In this document: in pieces, positions 45,001 through 50,282 of the stretch
How the letters are laid out: every line of letters starts with the position of its first letter
Numbering within the stretch: position 1 is the stretch's first letter
DNA from: Hydractinia symbiolongicarpus
Taxonomy: Eukaryota > Cnidaria > Hydrozoa > Anthoathecata > Hydractiniidae
Direction: 5' to 3'
Assembly: GCF_029227915.1 (NCBI RefSeq)
Contig: NC_079875.1
Location: forward strand, 13,949,001 to 14,009,000
Length of the DNA stretch: 60,000 nucleotides
Notes under the pieces: generated by a model
What the model was told of the DNA's origin: nothing
Database searches by the model: none
What the model saw: only the letters and a program-made list of their open reading frames with translations
Made by a program: the position numbers and the translations under genes

Positions 45001-46006
45001 GCACGCATGCTCAACCAAAATCACCATCAATTTTTGGTCGCAAATAACTAATTACATGAAATAGGTGTGATTCATCACACCCATTTTATGTAATGTGTGG
45101 ACATTCGCAACTTAGAAGAGGAGGGGGTTAGCTGCTGTGAGCAGACATTCTTTATCTTTTTGGTATTCCTTGTTGATTTTGTTAGCATTATACAAGTTGT
45201 TGTTATCTATGTACGTGAGTAGCATTTTGAATAAAAAATTTGTACTCAGAAACTATACTAATACTAAATATGACAATTTGTGTGCGCACAGACACGGGGA
45301 GGAGGGAGGGGGGGGGGGGGGGTGGTTAAAAAAATCAGGCGGGTACGGGCAAAGGAAGAATGGTGGGTATTTGAAGTACAGCCTAATACTTTTTCGGATA
45401 ACTGTTCACATTATTTGATCAAAGAAACTGTCCCCAGCAACTCTGTCATTTTTTATTTAGATCAACTTCCACTACAAGCCTTCCATGCTTCAACCAGGTC
45501 AAACATTTGTGTGGAAAGACTCAAAAGGAGACAAATCTTACTATCTGTGTGATCAAAGATGGCACACCTTAAAAATCAGTAAAACCGCGCGAAGTTTGAG
45601 GATCAAAGTTGATTCTCTTTTAAACATGGGAGGCGGAGTTGTGGATGAAACCAATAGTGGACAAATCAATGGTTTTATGTACATTGGTGGTGTCAAAGGT
45701 AGCGTACATTATTTTTTCCCTTACGAGAACTATAATCATGCTCAATATATTGGGACAAATACAGCTTAAAAACCCCTCACCCCTTTCGTAATGTTGGAGA
45801 GCCAGAGGACCCTGTATCCGTATCTCATCACCTCTCGTCTGTCATGGTATCTTTTTGTTTTGCTTGTAGGAGGTATACAGAAACCTGGCCAGGTTACAAG
45901 ATATTTCGATGGATGCTTGCAGCTCGTGTCTCTCGGGCAGAATTCAGAACGAATCCAATCGAGCGTGGATGGAAACAATGTGGTGTTTGGTTGTCCAACA
46001 TTTTAA
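28..46006 (+). CDS. LAMA: Laminin alpha chain, 52-exon gene, with C2 and ILEI-like insertions
   Basis: The gene encodes a secreted basement-membrane chain that forms heterotrimers with laminin beta and gamma. I traced 52 exons, all with GT/AG borders and compatible phases, totalling 8,604 bp (2,867 aa plus stop TAA at 46004-46006). Order of modules: signal peptide (MQTFYLLLLVISLKVNYLRA), laminin N-terminal domain to about residue 243, LE array to about 545, domain IV-like region to about 715, second LE array to about 985, coiled coil to 1273, C2 1274-1414, coil to 1557, ILEI-like 1558-1714, coil to about 1880, then five LG modules. The length is close to vertebrate alpha1/alpha2 (about 3,100 aa). 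The start is the first ATG (28) directly before the hydrophobic leader; the open frame continues a few codons upstream without an ATG. Five C-terminal LG modules make it alpha rather than beta or gamma. Introns 10, 12 and 42 contain antisense genes. The least certain exon border is the acceptor of exon 4. Confidence 0.93.
1234..1290 (+). mobile_element. Helitron-like 5' terminus fragment
   Basis: A|TCTCTTATAATAATACGCCAGTTC matches the 5' ends of the array units in intron 35. No matching CTAG 3' end was found nearby. It starts 13 bp after the exon 2 donor. Confidence 0.6.
1691..2181. repeat. 29-bp minisatellite, about 17 units
   Basis: Tandem unit close to CAGTTGTTATTCTGCATCAAG followed by TCTTGCCT (29 bp). 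Copies are 85-100% alike with G/C and C/T variants (CTTGGCT, CCTTGCCT). The unit has no stop in any + strand frame and its length is not a multiple of three, so all three forward frames stay open for hundreds of bases. That explains three overlapping ORFs (1663-2253, 1761-1988, 1811-2008), none of which I regard as a protein. Confidence 0.93.
2768..3387. mobile_element. MITE-like element with about 38-bp terminal inverted repeats
   Basis: The left end AAGGCGGTTATACACGATCG with the following GATTAGTCGAGTTCGATTAA is inverted at 3346-3387 (TCGAATTCGATTAATCGGAT ... CACCGCCTTT). The internal region is AT-rich and non-coding. A second, partial inverted copy of the terminus lies at 3252-3292. No transposase. 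It lies in laminin intron 4. Confidence 0.7.
5214..6161. other. Laminin intron 7, nothing recognised
   Basis: AT-rich intron sequence without ORFs, repeats or structure that I could identify, apart from a purine-rich GGGAGGGCGGGTGAGGGG stretch at about 5821-5840. Confidence 0.6.
7156..10504 (-). CDS. GAL3ST: Galactose-3-O-sulfotransferase family (GAL3ST), nested antisense gene
   Basis: A Golgi type II enzyme that transfers sulfate from PAPS to the 3-OH of galactose on glycolipids or glycans (family knowledge). Clear exons: 10239-10504 (ATG at 10504; membrane anchor IFSIVVVWLFTFCVIMLVFI near residues 40-60), 9508 to about 9755 (stem), 8708-8929 (CTPQSNVVFIKTHKTASSTV, the 5'-phosphosulfate loop) and 7156-8065 (ILRDPVTQFESSFYY, the 3'-phosphate binding motif; then LVLIMEYFDESLVLLKKEL and the C-terminus). 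Phases agree across the last three exons. The join between the first two does not resolve: no AG at the second exon gives the needed phase, so a short exon may lie in 9760-10238. A polyA signal (AATAAA on the - strand, 7131-7136) lies about 20 bp past the stop. The gene lies wholly inside laminin intron 10. Confidence 0.85.
11498..11576. repeat. Small inverted-repeat element, AACCTCGTCC family (copy 1)
   Basis: It starts AACCTCGTCCTCAAGG and ends with an approximate inverse (CTGGGGACCAGGTGAAC). Inside are paired arms CTTTTTTCACTTG and CGAGTGAAAAAGG. A cousin lies at 43883-43973 and a half copy at 12956. Confidence 0.5.
12698..12818 (+). mobile_element. Short non-autonomous Helitron-like element
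   Basis: Flanked A|TC...CTAG|T. The 5' end is TCTCTATAATAATACCCGTA, followed by a (GTCT)5 run; the 3' end is GGGCTAACGACTAG. 121 bp, no coding sequence. The left arm of the terminal hairpin is lost in this copy. It lies in laminin intron 12. Confidence 0.75.
12956..13065. repeat. AACCTCGTCC-type element, partial
   Basis: AACCTCGTCCCCAAGG start as in the copies at 11498 and 43883; an inner palindrome GATCTTTTTTTAGATC at 12980-12995. The right end is not clear. Confidence 0.35.
13235..13306 (-). tRNA. tRNA-Gly: tRNA-Gly (UCC)
   Basis: Read on the minus strand, a 72-nt cloverleaf including the discriminator A. The acceptor stem is GCGTCGG/CTGACGC (one G-T pair), the T arm is perfect (CCGGG TTCGATT CCCGG), and the anticodon arm TTGCC-TTCCAAG-CAA places UCC as anticodon. 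A T-run (CTTTTTATTTTTT) follows within a few bases on the same strand, as a Pol III terminator. It lies antisense in laminin intron 12. No sign of degeneration. Confidence 0.93.
14002..15337. other. Laminin intron 13, nothing recognised
   Basis: About 1.3 kb of AT-rich intron. The 69-codon open frame at 15055 has no supporting features. No inverted repeats or RNA genes seen. Confidence 0.6.
16629..16762 (+). mobile_element. Short non-autonomous Helitron-like element, intact hairpin
   Basis: Flanked A|TC...CTAG|T, 134 bp. The 5' end is TCTATATTATAATACCCGTA. The 3' end has a perfect 8-bp stem CCCGTGGA-TAT-TCCACGGG, then CTAACAA and the terminal CTAG. A hairpin about 8-12 bases before a CTRR end, with insertion between A and T, is the textbook Helitron terminus. 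It lies in laminin intron 16. Confidence 0.85.
17339..17427. repeat. Small palindromic element
   Basis: TTTTTCAGGAGAGGCGTGCG at the left end is mirrored by GATTAATCGCACGCCTGAAAAA at the right, 89 bp in all. MITE-like, no coding. It lies in laminin intron 17. Confidence 0.55.
17746..18031. mobile_element. MITE with TTAA ends and about 45-bp inverted repeats
   Basis: The left end TTAAAGGGGGATTTTCACG, with GAAGCGAATTGAACGGCGAA behind it, is repeated in inverse at 17977-18031 (CGAATCGCCGTTCAATTCGC ... GTGAAAATCCGCCTTAA). TTAA at both borders fits a piggyBac-type target duplication. 286 bp, no transposase. Confidence 0.72.
20958..21121. repeat. 86-bp tandem duplication
   Basis: The segment starting ACATTGCTGCTTTAGAT at 20958 recurs at 21044 with few changes (GATAATC/GATGATC, TTAGAT/TTATAT). 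Two units in laminin intron 21, close to the exon 22 acceptor. Confidence 0.85.
21227..24475 (+). other. Laminin coiled coil, first segment (exons 22-27)
   Basis: Exons 21227-21378, 21995-22108, 22492-22603, 23415-23611, 23696-23869 and 24359-24475. After the CPLCTRK disulfide motif, about 285 residues are rich in Leu, Gln, Lys, Glu, Asn and Thr with heptad-like hydrophobic spacing (for example VAIKLKNVKQDLNLTKNLSN) and no cysteines. This corresponds to the start of laminin domain II/I, which winds with beta and gamma chains. Vertebrate alpha chains have about 550-600 residues of uninterrupted coil; here it is broken after exon 27 by a C2 domain. Confidence 0.85.
25092..26059 (+). other. C2 domain embedded in laminin coiled coil (exons 28-29)
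   Basis: Exons 25092-25305 and 25851-26059 encode residues 1274-1414. Visible C2 hallmarks are a first strand IVRVNVLRGYHLVPRD, then SDPYFKLSIFP, TLDPTWDWPIGGTYTFFI, KLIISLYDYDADNSDDFMGE and VVINLADI. Acidic residues sit where calcium ligands lie in synaptotagmin/PKC-type C2 domains: D in the first loop, D of SDPY, and the DYDADNSDD loop. The insertion is in phase: exon 27 ends in phase 0, exon 28 starts in phase 0, and exon 29 ends in phase 0. Known C2 domains mostly bind phospholipid inside cells; an extracellular laminin setting is unusual. Ca2+ or lipid binding here is inference. Confidence 0.85.
25584..25709. repeat. Long near-perfect inverted repeat (hairpin)
   Basis: Two 59-62-bp arms (25584-25642 and 25648-25709), ATTATATACAAGAACACACA... 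and its complement, with one T/C difference and a spacer of about 5 bp (AACCT). The transcript would form a long stem. It lies in laminin intron 28, the intron that splits the C2 domain. Confidence 0.92.
26464..26640 (+). mobile_element. Short non-autonomous Helitron-like element
   Basis: A|TCTCTTTAATAATAGCCGTA 5' end; the 3' end has CCCATGGA-TTT-TTCCACGGG and TAACGACTAG|T. 177 bp. It lies in laminin intron 29, just upstream of the exon 30 acceptor. Confidence 0.8.
26718..27624 (+). other. Laminin coiled coil, middle segment (exons 30-32)
   Basis: Exons 26718-26902, 27292-27430 and 27519-27624, residues 1415-1557. The first 15-20 residues (HYTERWSSSYPGAGENG) probably finish or link the C2 domain. 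The rest is coil-like, with LLDLQNMLRQQINVVESLL and FDKAKQYAAKAVNAVNTYNE. This is a coil of only about 120 residues between two globular insertions. Phases run 0-2, 2-0, 0-1 and agree with the neighbours. Confidence 0.75.
27787..28774 (+). other. ILEI/FAM3-like domain in laminin coiled coil (exons 33-34)
   Basis: Exons 27787-28014 and 28532-28774, residues 1558-1714. The segment reads IIQINGIDYHPHLNGHSVLL, VNYRTGAVEQVQNFRTD, then GKVVIIVKQGSGSIA and SYILLGYRRQTGDIVPWIAQ. The order is a short INVNG-type strand, a glycine turn, VVVLN.xTG.V...FDTY, an amphipathic helix, G..V...V.D.GS, and a final GS..LLG strand. This is the pattern of the interleukin-like EMT inducer (ILEI/PANDER) domain of FAM3 proteins, also found in CEMIP and POMGNT1. 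In those families it is a secreted or lumenal globule, with a carbohydrate-related role in POMGNT1. The assignment is by eye; profile search was not possible. Confidence 0.7.
29509..36342 (+). other. Laminin coiled coil, last segment (exons 35-37) into LG1
   Basis: Exons 29509-29640, 35412-35600 and 36026-36342. Coil-type sequence such as ASVVQAALEAANVVISQAVS and QSQQSNLLQAVNMQASFAII runs about 165 residues up to about residue 1880, where LG1 starts (STFSLRGVTTLTRMMFTVVQ). Laminin coils end just before LG1 and this part normally forms the integrin-binding junction with the gamma-chain tail. Exons 35 and 36 are separated by the largest intron of the gene, which contains the Helitron array. Confidence 0.82.
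29855..34771 (+). mobile_element. Head-to-tail array of seven Helitron-like units
   Basis: Units: 29855-30440, 30441-31173, 31174-31888, 31889-32613, 32614-33354, 33355-34052 and 34053-34771 (586-741 bp). Each starts TCTATATAATAATACG or TCTCTTATAATAATACG (unit 7 TATATAATAATACG) and ends GTGGATTTTTCCACGGGC-CTTATCGACTAG. Each CTAG abuts the next unit's first T directly. The units share long blocks such as AACTTTGAGGCCAAATAACT and CACCGCGTGGGTAACTAGGG. No ORF for Rep/helicase is seen, so the elements are non-autonomous. The array fills most of laminin intron 35 (29641-35411). Confidence 0.85.
35601..37035. other. Laminin introns 36-37, nothing recognised outside exon 37
   Basis: 35601-36025 and 36343-37035 are plain AT-rich intron with no RNA gene, repeat or second ORF that I can support. 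Confidence 0.55.
39459..39531 (-). other. tRNA-like sequence, probably tRNA-derived SINE head or pseudo-tRNA
   Basis: On the minus strand there is a good A box (TAGCTCAGTTGGTAGAGC) and B box (GGTTCGATTCC) with an intact T arm (GTAGG/CCTAC). However, the anticodon stem TGACA/TGTCA encloses eight bases instead of seven, and the acceptor stem has a C-A mismatch. The Pol III promoter elements are therefore intact but the tRNA is probably not functional. This is typical of a SINE head or pseudogene; a body could extend to lower coordinates (39300-39458). A true tRNA with an unusual loop is less likely. Confidence 0.6.
39682..40920 (-). CDS. Unknown coiled-coil protein, nested antisense in laminin intron 42
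   Basis: Three exons are visible: about 40737-40920 (start MDCSPEYVEYIERIQLP; an in-frame upstream ATG exists at 41001), 40085-40632 and 39682-39915 (stop TAA). Together they give about 321 aa. The middle exon is charged, with VSFSDEVSYCEDF and a long Lys/Glu/Leu coil (KLELLEEKEAVAVKIAEVEL). The last exon is also coil-like (KLDTVEEKIRVDIEKIERRL, then RWRFVGKKKL). The exon 2 to exon 3 junction is a clean phase-0 GTAAGT/AG pair. The exon 1 donor is uncertain: the only phase-compatible GT is weak (GTTCTT), and without it exon 1 reads to a stop at 40705. I do not recognise the family. No signal peptide or membrane segment; likely intracellular. Confidence 0.65.
41423..42643. other. Laminin introns 43-44, nothing recognised outside exon 44
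   Basis: 41423-41788 and 41944-42643 are ordinary intron. A short repeated phrase (CAATTAAGGGGAGG / CAATCAAGGGAGG) occurs at about 42310-42355. Confidence 0.5.
43883..43973. repeat. AACCTCGTCC-type small inverted-repeat element (copy 2)
   Basis: AACCTCGTCCACAGGG at the left, CCCTTGGAACGAGGCTGG at the right, roughly inverse of each other, about 90 bp, in laminin intron 47. Confidence 0.6.
45052..45093. repeat. 42-bp palindrome
   Basis: TTACATGAAATAGGTGTGA and TCACACCCATTTTATGTAA flank a TTCA-type loop. Two arms of 19 bp with a few mismatches, in laminin intron 50. Confidence 0.6.
45298..45322 (+). repeat. G-run with G-quadruplex potential
   Basis: GGGGAGGAGGGAGGGGGGGG continuing as about 14 uninterrupted G, in laminin intron 50. 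Simple sequence in an otherwise AT-rich region. Confidence 0.7.
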
Positions 46007-46087
46007 TTTCTTTCTTTCATTTTTAGGTAGTTGTAAATAAGAATTAGTCGCTCAAAAAATCAAGTTTCTTTTTATATTTCATCAAAA

Positions 46088-46093
46088 AATAAA
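46088..46093 (+). terminator. Polyadenylation signal AATAAA for laminin
   Basis: AATAAA 82 bp after the laminin stop, about 60 bp before the opposite gene's stop at 46153. The 3' UTRs of the two genes therefore nearly meet or overlap. Confidence 0.6.
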
Positions 46094-46152
46094 TAATTCC
46101 TCATATACAAATATATACACACTACATGAACGACACCATTTTGTCCGTCATG

Positions 46153-48888
46153 TCACGTGTCAAACACAAATGCACGCATCTCTTCTAATATTTTGTGAGC
46201 CTCCATGCTTCGTTTTCCACAGTTGTTAGCAATCTCTAAACAACCCAGACATAAAAAATTGAGAACCAAAACCAGTGCGCAACAAAAGCCCCTGACATAA
46301 ACGTAAGTTGAAACTAAGTTACCTTCTGCTTTTTCGTACGCGCCGTTTCGTTCAAACCCAAGACGAACAAAGGAAGGCTCTAAATAAGAAAATATAGCCT
46401 TGTGAAGTAACACGTACACACACGGTACAATTTTATCTAATAACGAGCGTTTTGTTCCTACCTTCAAATGTTGAGGCTTTCCAATCGAGTAACTGCTTGG
46501 AAACTGAATGGTTATATTCTTAAAAATGAATGACAAAAATTGTACATCACTTTTTGGGAAATCTAGAACATTATATCGCTGTTTTTTTTTTTTACTTTTT
46601 GGTCTTGAACACTAGTTTTTAGGATAAAAACCAGGAGATCGCAAATTCAGAAAAAAAATGAAGTAAAAACTCATGAACTGGATGGGGTCTGAGTATACCC
46701 CACCCCAAAAAAGGGCATGCCACCTAGATTACTTACTAGATGAGCAGACATCCATTTCACTACATATTCTGTTGAGTTCTTTACCTTCGCCAAGTTGTGG
46801 TTCACCTGGATAACAAAATAAAGACATTACAGTACAGTCAGTGGCTGCAACGGTATATAGCTGATCCTCTAAAGTTTCGGAACACCCTGTTAGAGTTATC
46901 GTTTATTTACAGTAATTGCAAACTGAGACGAGAGAACATGTATAATTTGCGGAACTATGCATAAACAAATAACAATTTTTCGCTGAGAATTAAACCCAAC
47001 ATAAAATTACCGTTAATAATTTCAAGCCAAGGTAAAAGTTCCACAATCTGTTTTGATGCATCACAGTTGGACGCGTAAACTAAAAAAAACAATAGCCAAG
47101 TTCACCAAACATTCTTAAAAACAAAGGCTGGGCAATTCATTTTCAACTCTTAGACATAGATCTAAACACAGAATACATTAAAATTGGAGTATAGCCTATG
47201 GCAGTAGGAACAGCACCACAAAGAATTGGATTAAATATGGCGAACTATAAACTATTTAAACTGAGGCGAACTATGTTGTGTCAGGTAAAACGAGGCAAAG
47301 AAACGAGTTCAATAGTCACGGCAACAACAACCAAAAAATAGGTAACCCGGCATTTAAAACAGTCTTACGCGGGTTTGTCAAATTCTTTTTATCGTCTTTT
47401 AAAATCAGCGTTTTCAATTTGTCCAATCTTGTCAAGGGGAGTACAGTGTCAACACTGAAAGAAAAGAGTAAAGGTTTGGCCATTTGCATTTCAGCAGAGT
47501 AAAATCAAATGTAGTTATACGCACCTGTTTAGGAAATTGCCTGAAATGTTTAAACGTGATAACGATTCGAGGCGTTCCAAGCCAGCTAAAGAAATGTCAA
47601 TTTAAGGGTTATTCCTTCAGCTCTATAGGTTAGGCTGAAAATTAAGTAAGGTTGAACAAGGACGTTTCATCCATGACCATACTTACACAGTGCCGCAAGT
47701 CGGTTCAACGAAACATCTAAGCTTTCCAAGCAAGTTAGTTTTCCTAGAAGTTAAAAAATTCTTAACACCTGTTCCCTGAATGGGGATTACAGCTATTCTC
47801 ATAATCAATTATTTGCCGGATTTATTTTATGATGCAATGAAAATACAATATGGAGTTTTGCTGGATATATATGATATGGTCCCCAGAAATATATTTGGGA
47901 ATTTCTTTTCACGAATCAGATATTAAACAAACATTTTACAATATAGTCCAACAATCCAAGGAAACAAATTCTACTCTTACTCTGCCAACATTTTTATGAG
48001 GAATATTTAGAGATCTTACGAAGCGCCATGACACTGGACAGTTTGTTTGATGACAGATCCAAATAAACAAGATTAGCGCATTCTCCTATGCAACCAAGGT
48101 CGAATATACCTAAATAAATGGAAAAATATATTAACGGAAATTTGTCGCAACATTTTGTCGTTGAACAGATGTAATGCTGGTATCCTGCTTAATATTTAGC
48201 ACGACTTTTTGTGCGCCCACAAAATAGTACGCTGGTAGGAAGAAGTCATGAAACAGCACACGAAAACTTTCTGACAAAATGACGGAAATGAGTAGTTTTG
48301 CTCCTTCTATGGTGAGAATCATTACGAATATCTCCTAATTCCCCACCAGACGAAATATTCAGTTTGAAAAAATATTTGGCCATTTGATTTTTTAGAGGAA
48401 TATTACTGTGCACGCTGGCAGTAAAAAGCTACGAATCTGCACACAAAAACTTCCTGATAAAACGACAGAAATGAGTAGTTTTAGTCCGTATATGCCCAGA
48501 GTCTTGACGAATATCTCTCAATTCCCCACCACACGGAATACCCACTTTGAGAAAATATTTGGTAATTTATTTTGTTAGTGAATTATTACGGTCAATATGA
48601 AATGTCGGATTTAATTTTCAATTTTGCGACGTAGTAAACGCCACCACCTAGTAAGATAATATTCCGCTTCCCCCGTGACAGTAAAATACTATTTCGCTTC
48701 CCGCGTAACATTAGCATAGTGGATAAGAACAGCAATGAGAAAAAGTTTCTTCCTTAGTCGTAATGTACAGGTCGGAAGTAAAAGAAAAAAATCTTACCTC
48801 GATTATTCAAACTTAAAACAAAGATGGTTTCTAAATCAAACTGCTGTGTTTCATCTTTGAGAAACCGCGAAGTAATTACTTGAGCCAT
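46153..48888 (-). CDS. LRRC61: LRRC61-like leucine-rich repeat protein, ten exons
   Basis: Exons (- strand): 48798-48888, 48020-48109, 47687-47743, 47525-47585, 47369-47454, 47011-47079, 46737-46805, 46462-46503, 46323-46379 and 46153-46235. They are in phase throughout, 705 bp, 234 aa. The start MAQVITSRFLKDETQQFDLE is followed by LRRs: DLGCIGECANLVYLDLSSNK, LESLDVSLNRL, RLESLSRLNISGN and LDKLKTLILKD. Then comes a cap-like WLEIINGEPQLGEGKELNRI. The GxGECxxLxxLDLSxN wording, the single DLGC motif and the post-LRR INGE..G.G.E tract match vertebrate LRRC61 (about 260 aa), a poorly characterised intracellular LRR protein. The exon 1 start has no upstream in-frame competitor that I noted. The gene is tail to tail with laminin; the stops are 146 bp apart. 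Confidence 0.8.
48229..48595. repeat. Diverged tandem duplication, about 183-bp unit
   Basis: Units 48229-48411 and 48412-48595 share ACGCTGG, GAAATGAGTAGTTTT, ACGAATATCTC, AATTCCCCACCA and AAAATATTTGG blocks at constant offset. About 75% alike, so an old event. It lies in intron 1 of the LRRC61-like gene. Confidence 0.75.
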
Positions 48889-50282
48889 TTTTTTAAACTA
48901 AACTACAGACCAGAATTGAGATGCTTCATCCACCATCCATTATAAATTTCACTGTAACTAAAAACTACAAGAAAGAAAAGGATGTAACAAGATATTATTT
49001 CCAACAACTCAAAATGTTGTTTGTCTTAACAGAAGCAAACTTATCCCCTTCTTTCCGTCCGGAGCTCTCTGAGATAAACTTATTTGATAGAGCTCTGTTG
49101 AAAACAAAACAGGGATCTCTATCAATAACTTGACAAGGCTATTTGCAGGCTTTTAGCAAGTATTATCCTTAAAACCAGTCTTACTTGTCGTGAAAATCTT
49201 GATTAAAAACGAAAATTTGCTCTTGTTTGAAACCTGGAAATTTGTTGCTTTGATTCGCACTTCTGGTCAACAACTACGCTAAAGAATGGGACTTTTCTTA
49301 CTATAAATGACAAACTATTTTTTATGCTTAAACATGTAGACGTAAAGAAAATTGAAAATGAGATTATGAATAGAAGTTCAAACTACAAAATTCAGTTTTA
49401 AACATTTTCGCAGACTTCTCACAGTCGACACAAATAACCCGCAAATAATCATACGGTCTGCGTTTTACATAAATCATCCTTTACTCTTCTCGCTTAAAAT
49501 CCTACGTTCTCCTTCGCAGAGGCTAATAAGTAAAAAATTGTGAAAGTGTATCTTTTTTGTATTTTAACCAGATTTTTTACAAATGCTACTAAACTACGAT
49601 AGAATGCATATTTTGTTTCTCTTTCGTACTAAAAAAGTCCAAATATTTAAAGCCGGTGTCGTATATGATACAGAAGTAAACGCATTTTCATAAATTAAGT
49701 TTTCAAATGTCTTCAACAATATCCTATACTTTTAAACAAGTAAAAAAATCTTGCTAGATCTAAACATGAAATTTATGAGTCAGAGAGAGAGAAAAAAATG
49801 AGAAACGCAACATCCTAAAAACACAAACTGAACAAAATACCAAGCTAAAAACGACGATGAACTACTACATGACGCGTCAGATTAGTCGTATTAATTTCGA
49901 ACAATTTCCCGACGAAATCGAATTTGTTGACGTCGTCACACGAAACAAAATCAATAAAAATGTCAAGGCAGCTAAATTAAATATAAGAAAAAAAACGACA
50001 TCAAATTAACGTCATAACATAACGACGTCGTTTAAACCAACAAGTGACGTATAATAATTTTACAAGCATTAATACATTATTTTTTTTTAAACTTAAAGAT
50101 CTGTCAGAGAAAAACATGTACATGCATTTTTTGTATTTAATTTTTACTCAATCTAAAGCAGATATACAGAGAAAGCAGTTTTAACAATTTTCAAAAAGAT
50201 TTTACAGTTCCTTGCAGCCAGAAATAAACCGGCTATCCTAAGCCAACATATACGTATTTTGTCTTCACAACGGACATCTTTT
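48889..50282. other. Intergenic region between LRRC61-like start and UBAP2-like stop
   Basis: It holds the promoter side of the LRRC61-like gene and the 3' UTR of the UBAP2-like gene. No RNA gene recognised. There is a cluster of GACGTC/ACGTCGT motifs at 49920-50030, including GACGACGTCG-type palindromes. Confidence 0.5.

Larger units (their letters stand above)
36026..46006 (+). other. Five laminin G (LG) modules, exons 37-52
   Basis: Exons 36026-36342, 37036-37207, 37298-37407, 37830-38218, 38495-38680, 38792-38951, 41267-41422, 41789-41943, 42644-42826, 43125-43352, 43555-43759, 44024-44363, 44682-44798, 44883-44929, 45461-45698 and 45870-46006. LG-type jelly-roll signatures recur: GILWYLFSNT, GRWYTVHVTRSG, DGQWHNMSLAYTG, LYIGGLPNNI with FNGCLRKFEI, and DQRWHTLKISKT with FMYIGG..YFDGCLQLV at the C-terminus. 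A proline-rich linker (ARPPPACAASFPDL) separates LG1-3 from LG4-5, as in other alpha chains. LG modules are the integrin, dystroglycan and heparin binding end. LG3 starts after the intron that hosts the nested coiled-coil gene. Confidence 0.88.

Noticed and set aside
48921-49133. 70-codon + strand ORF upstream of the LRRC61-like gene
   Set aside because: No recognisable protein and no splice context.
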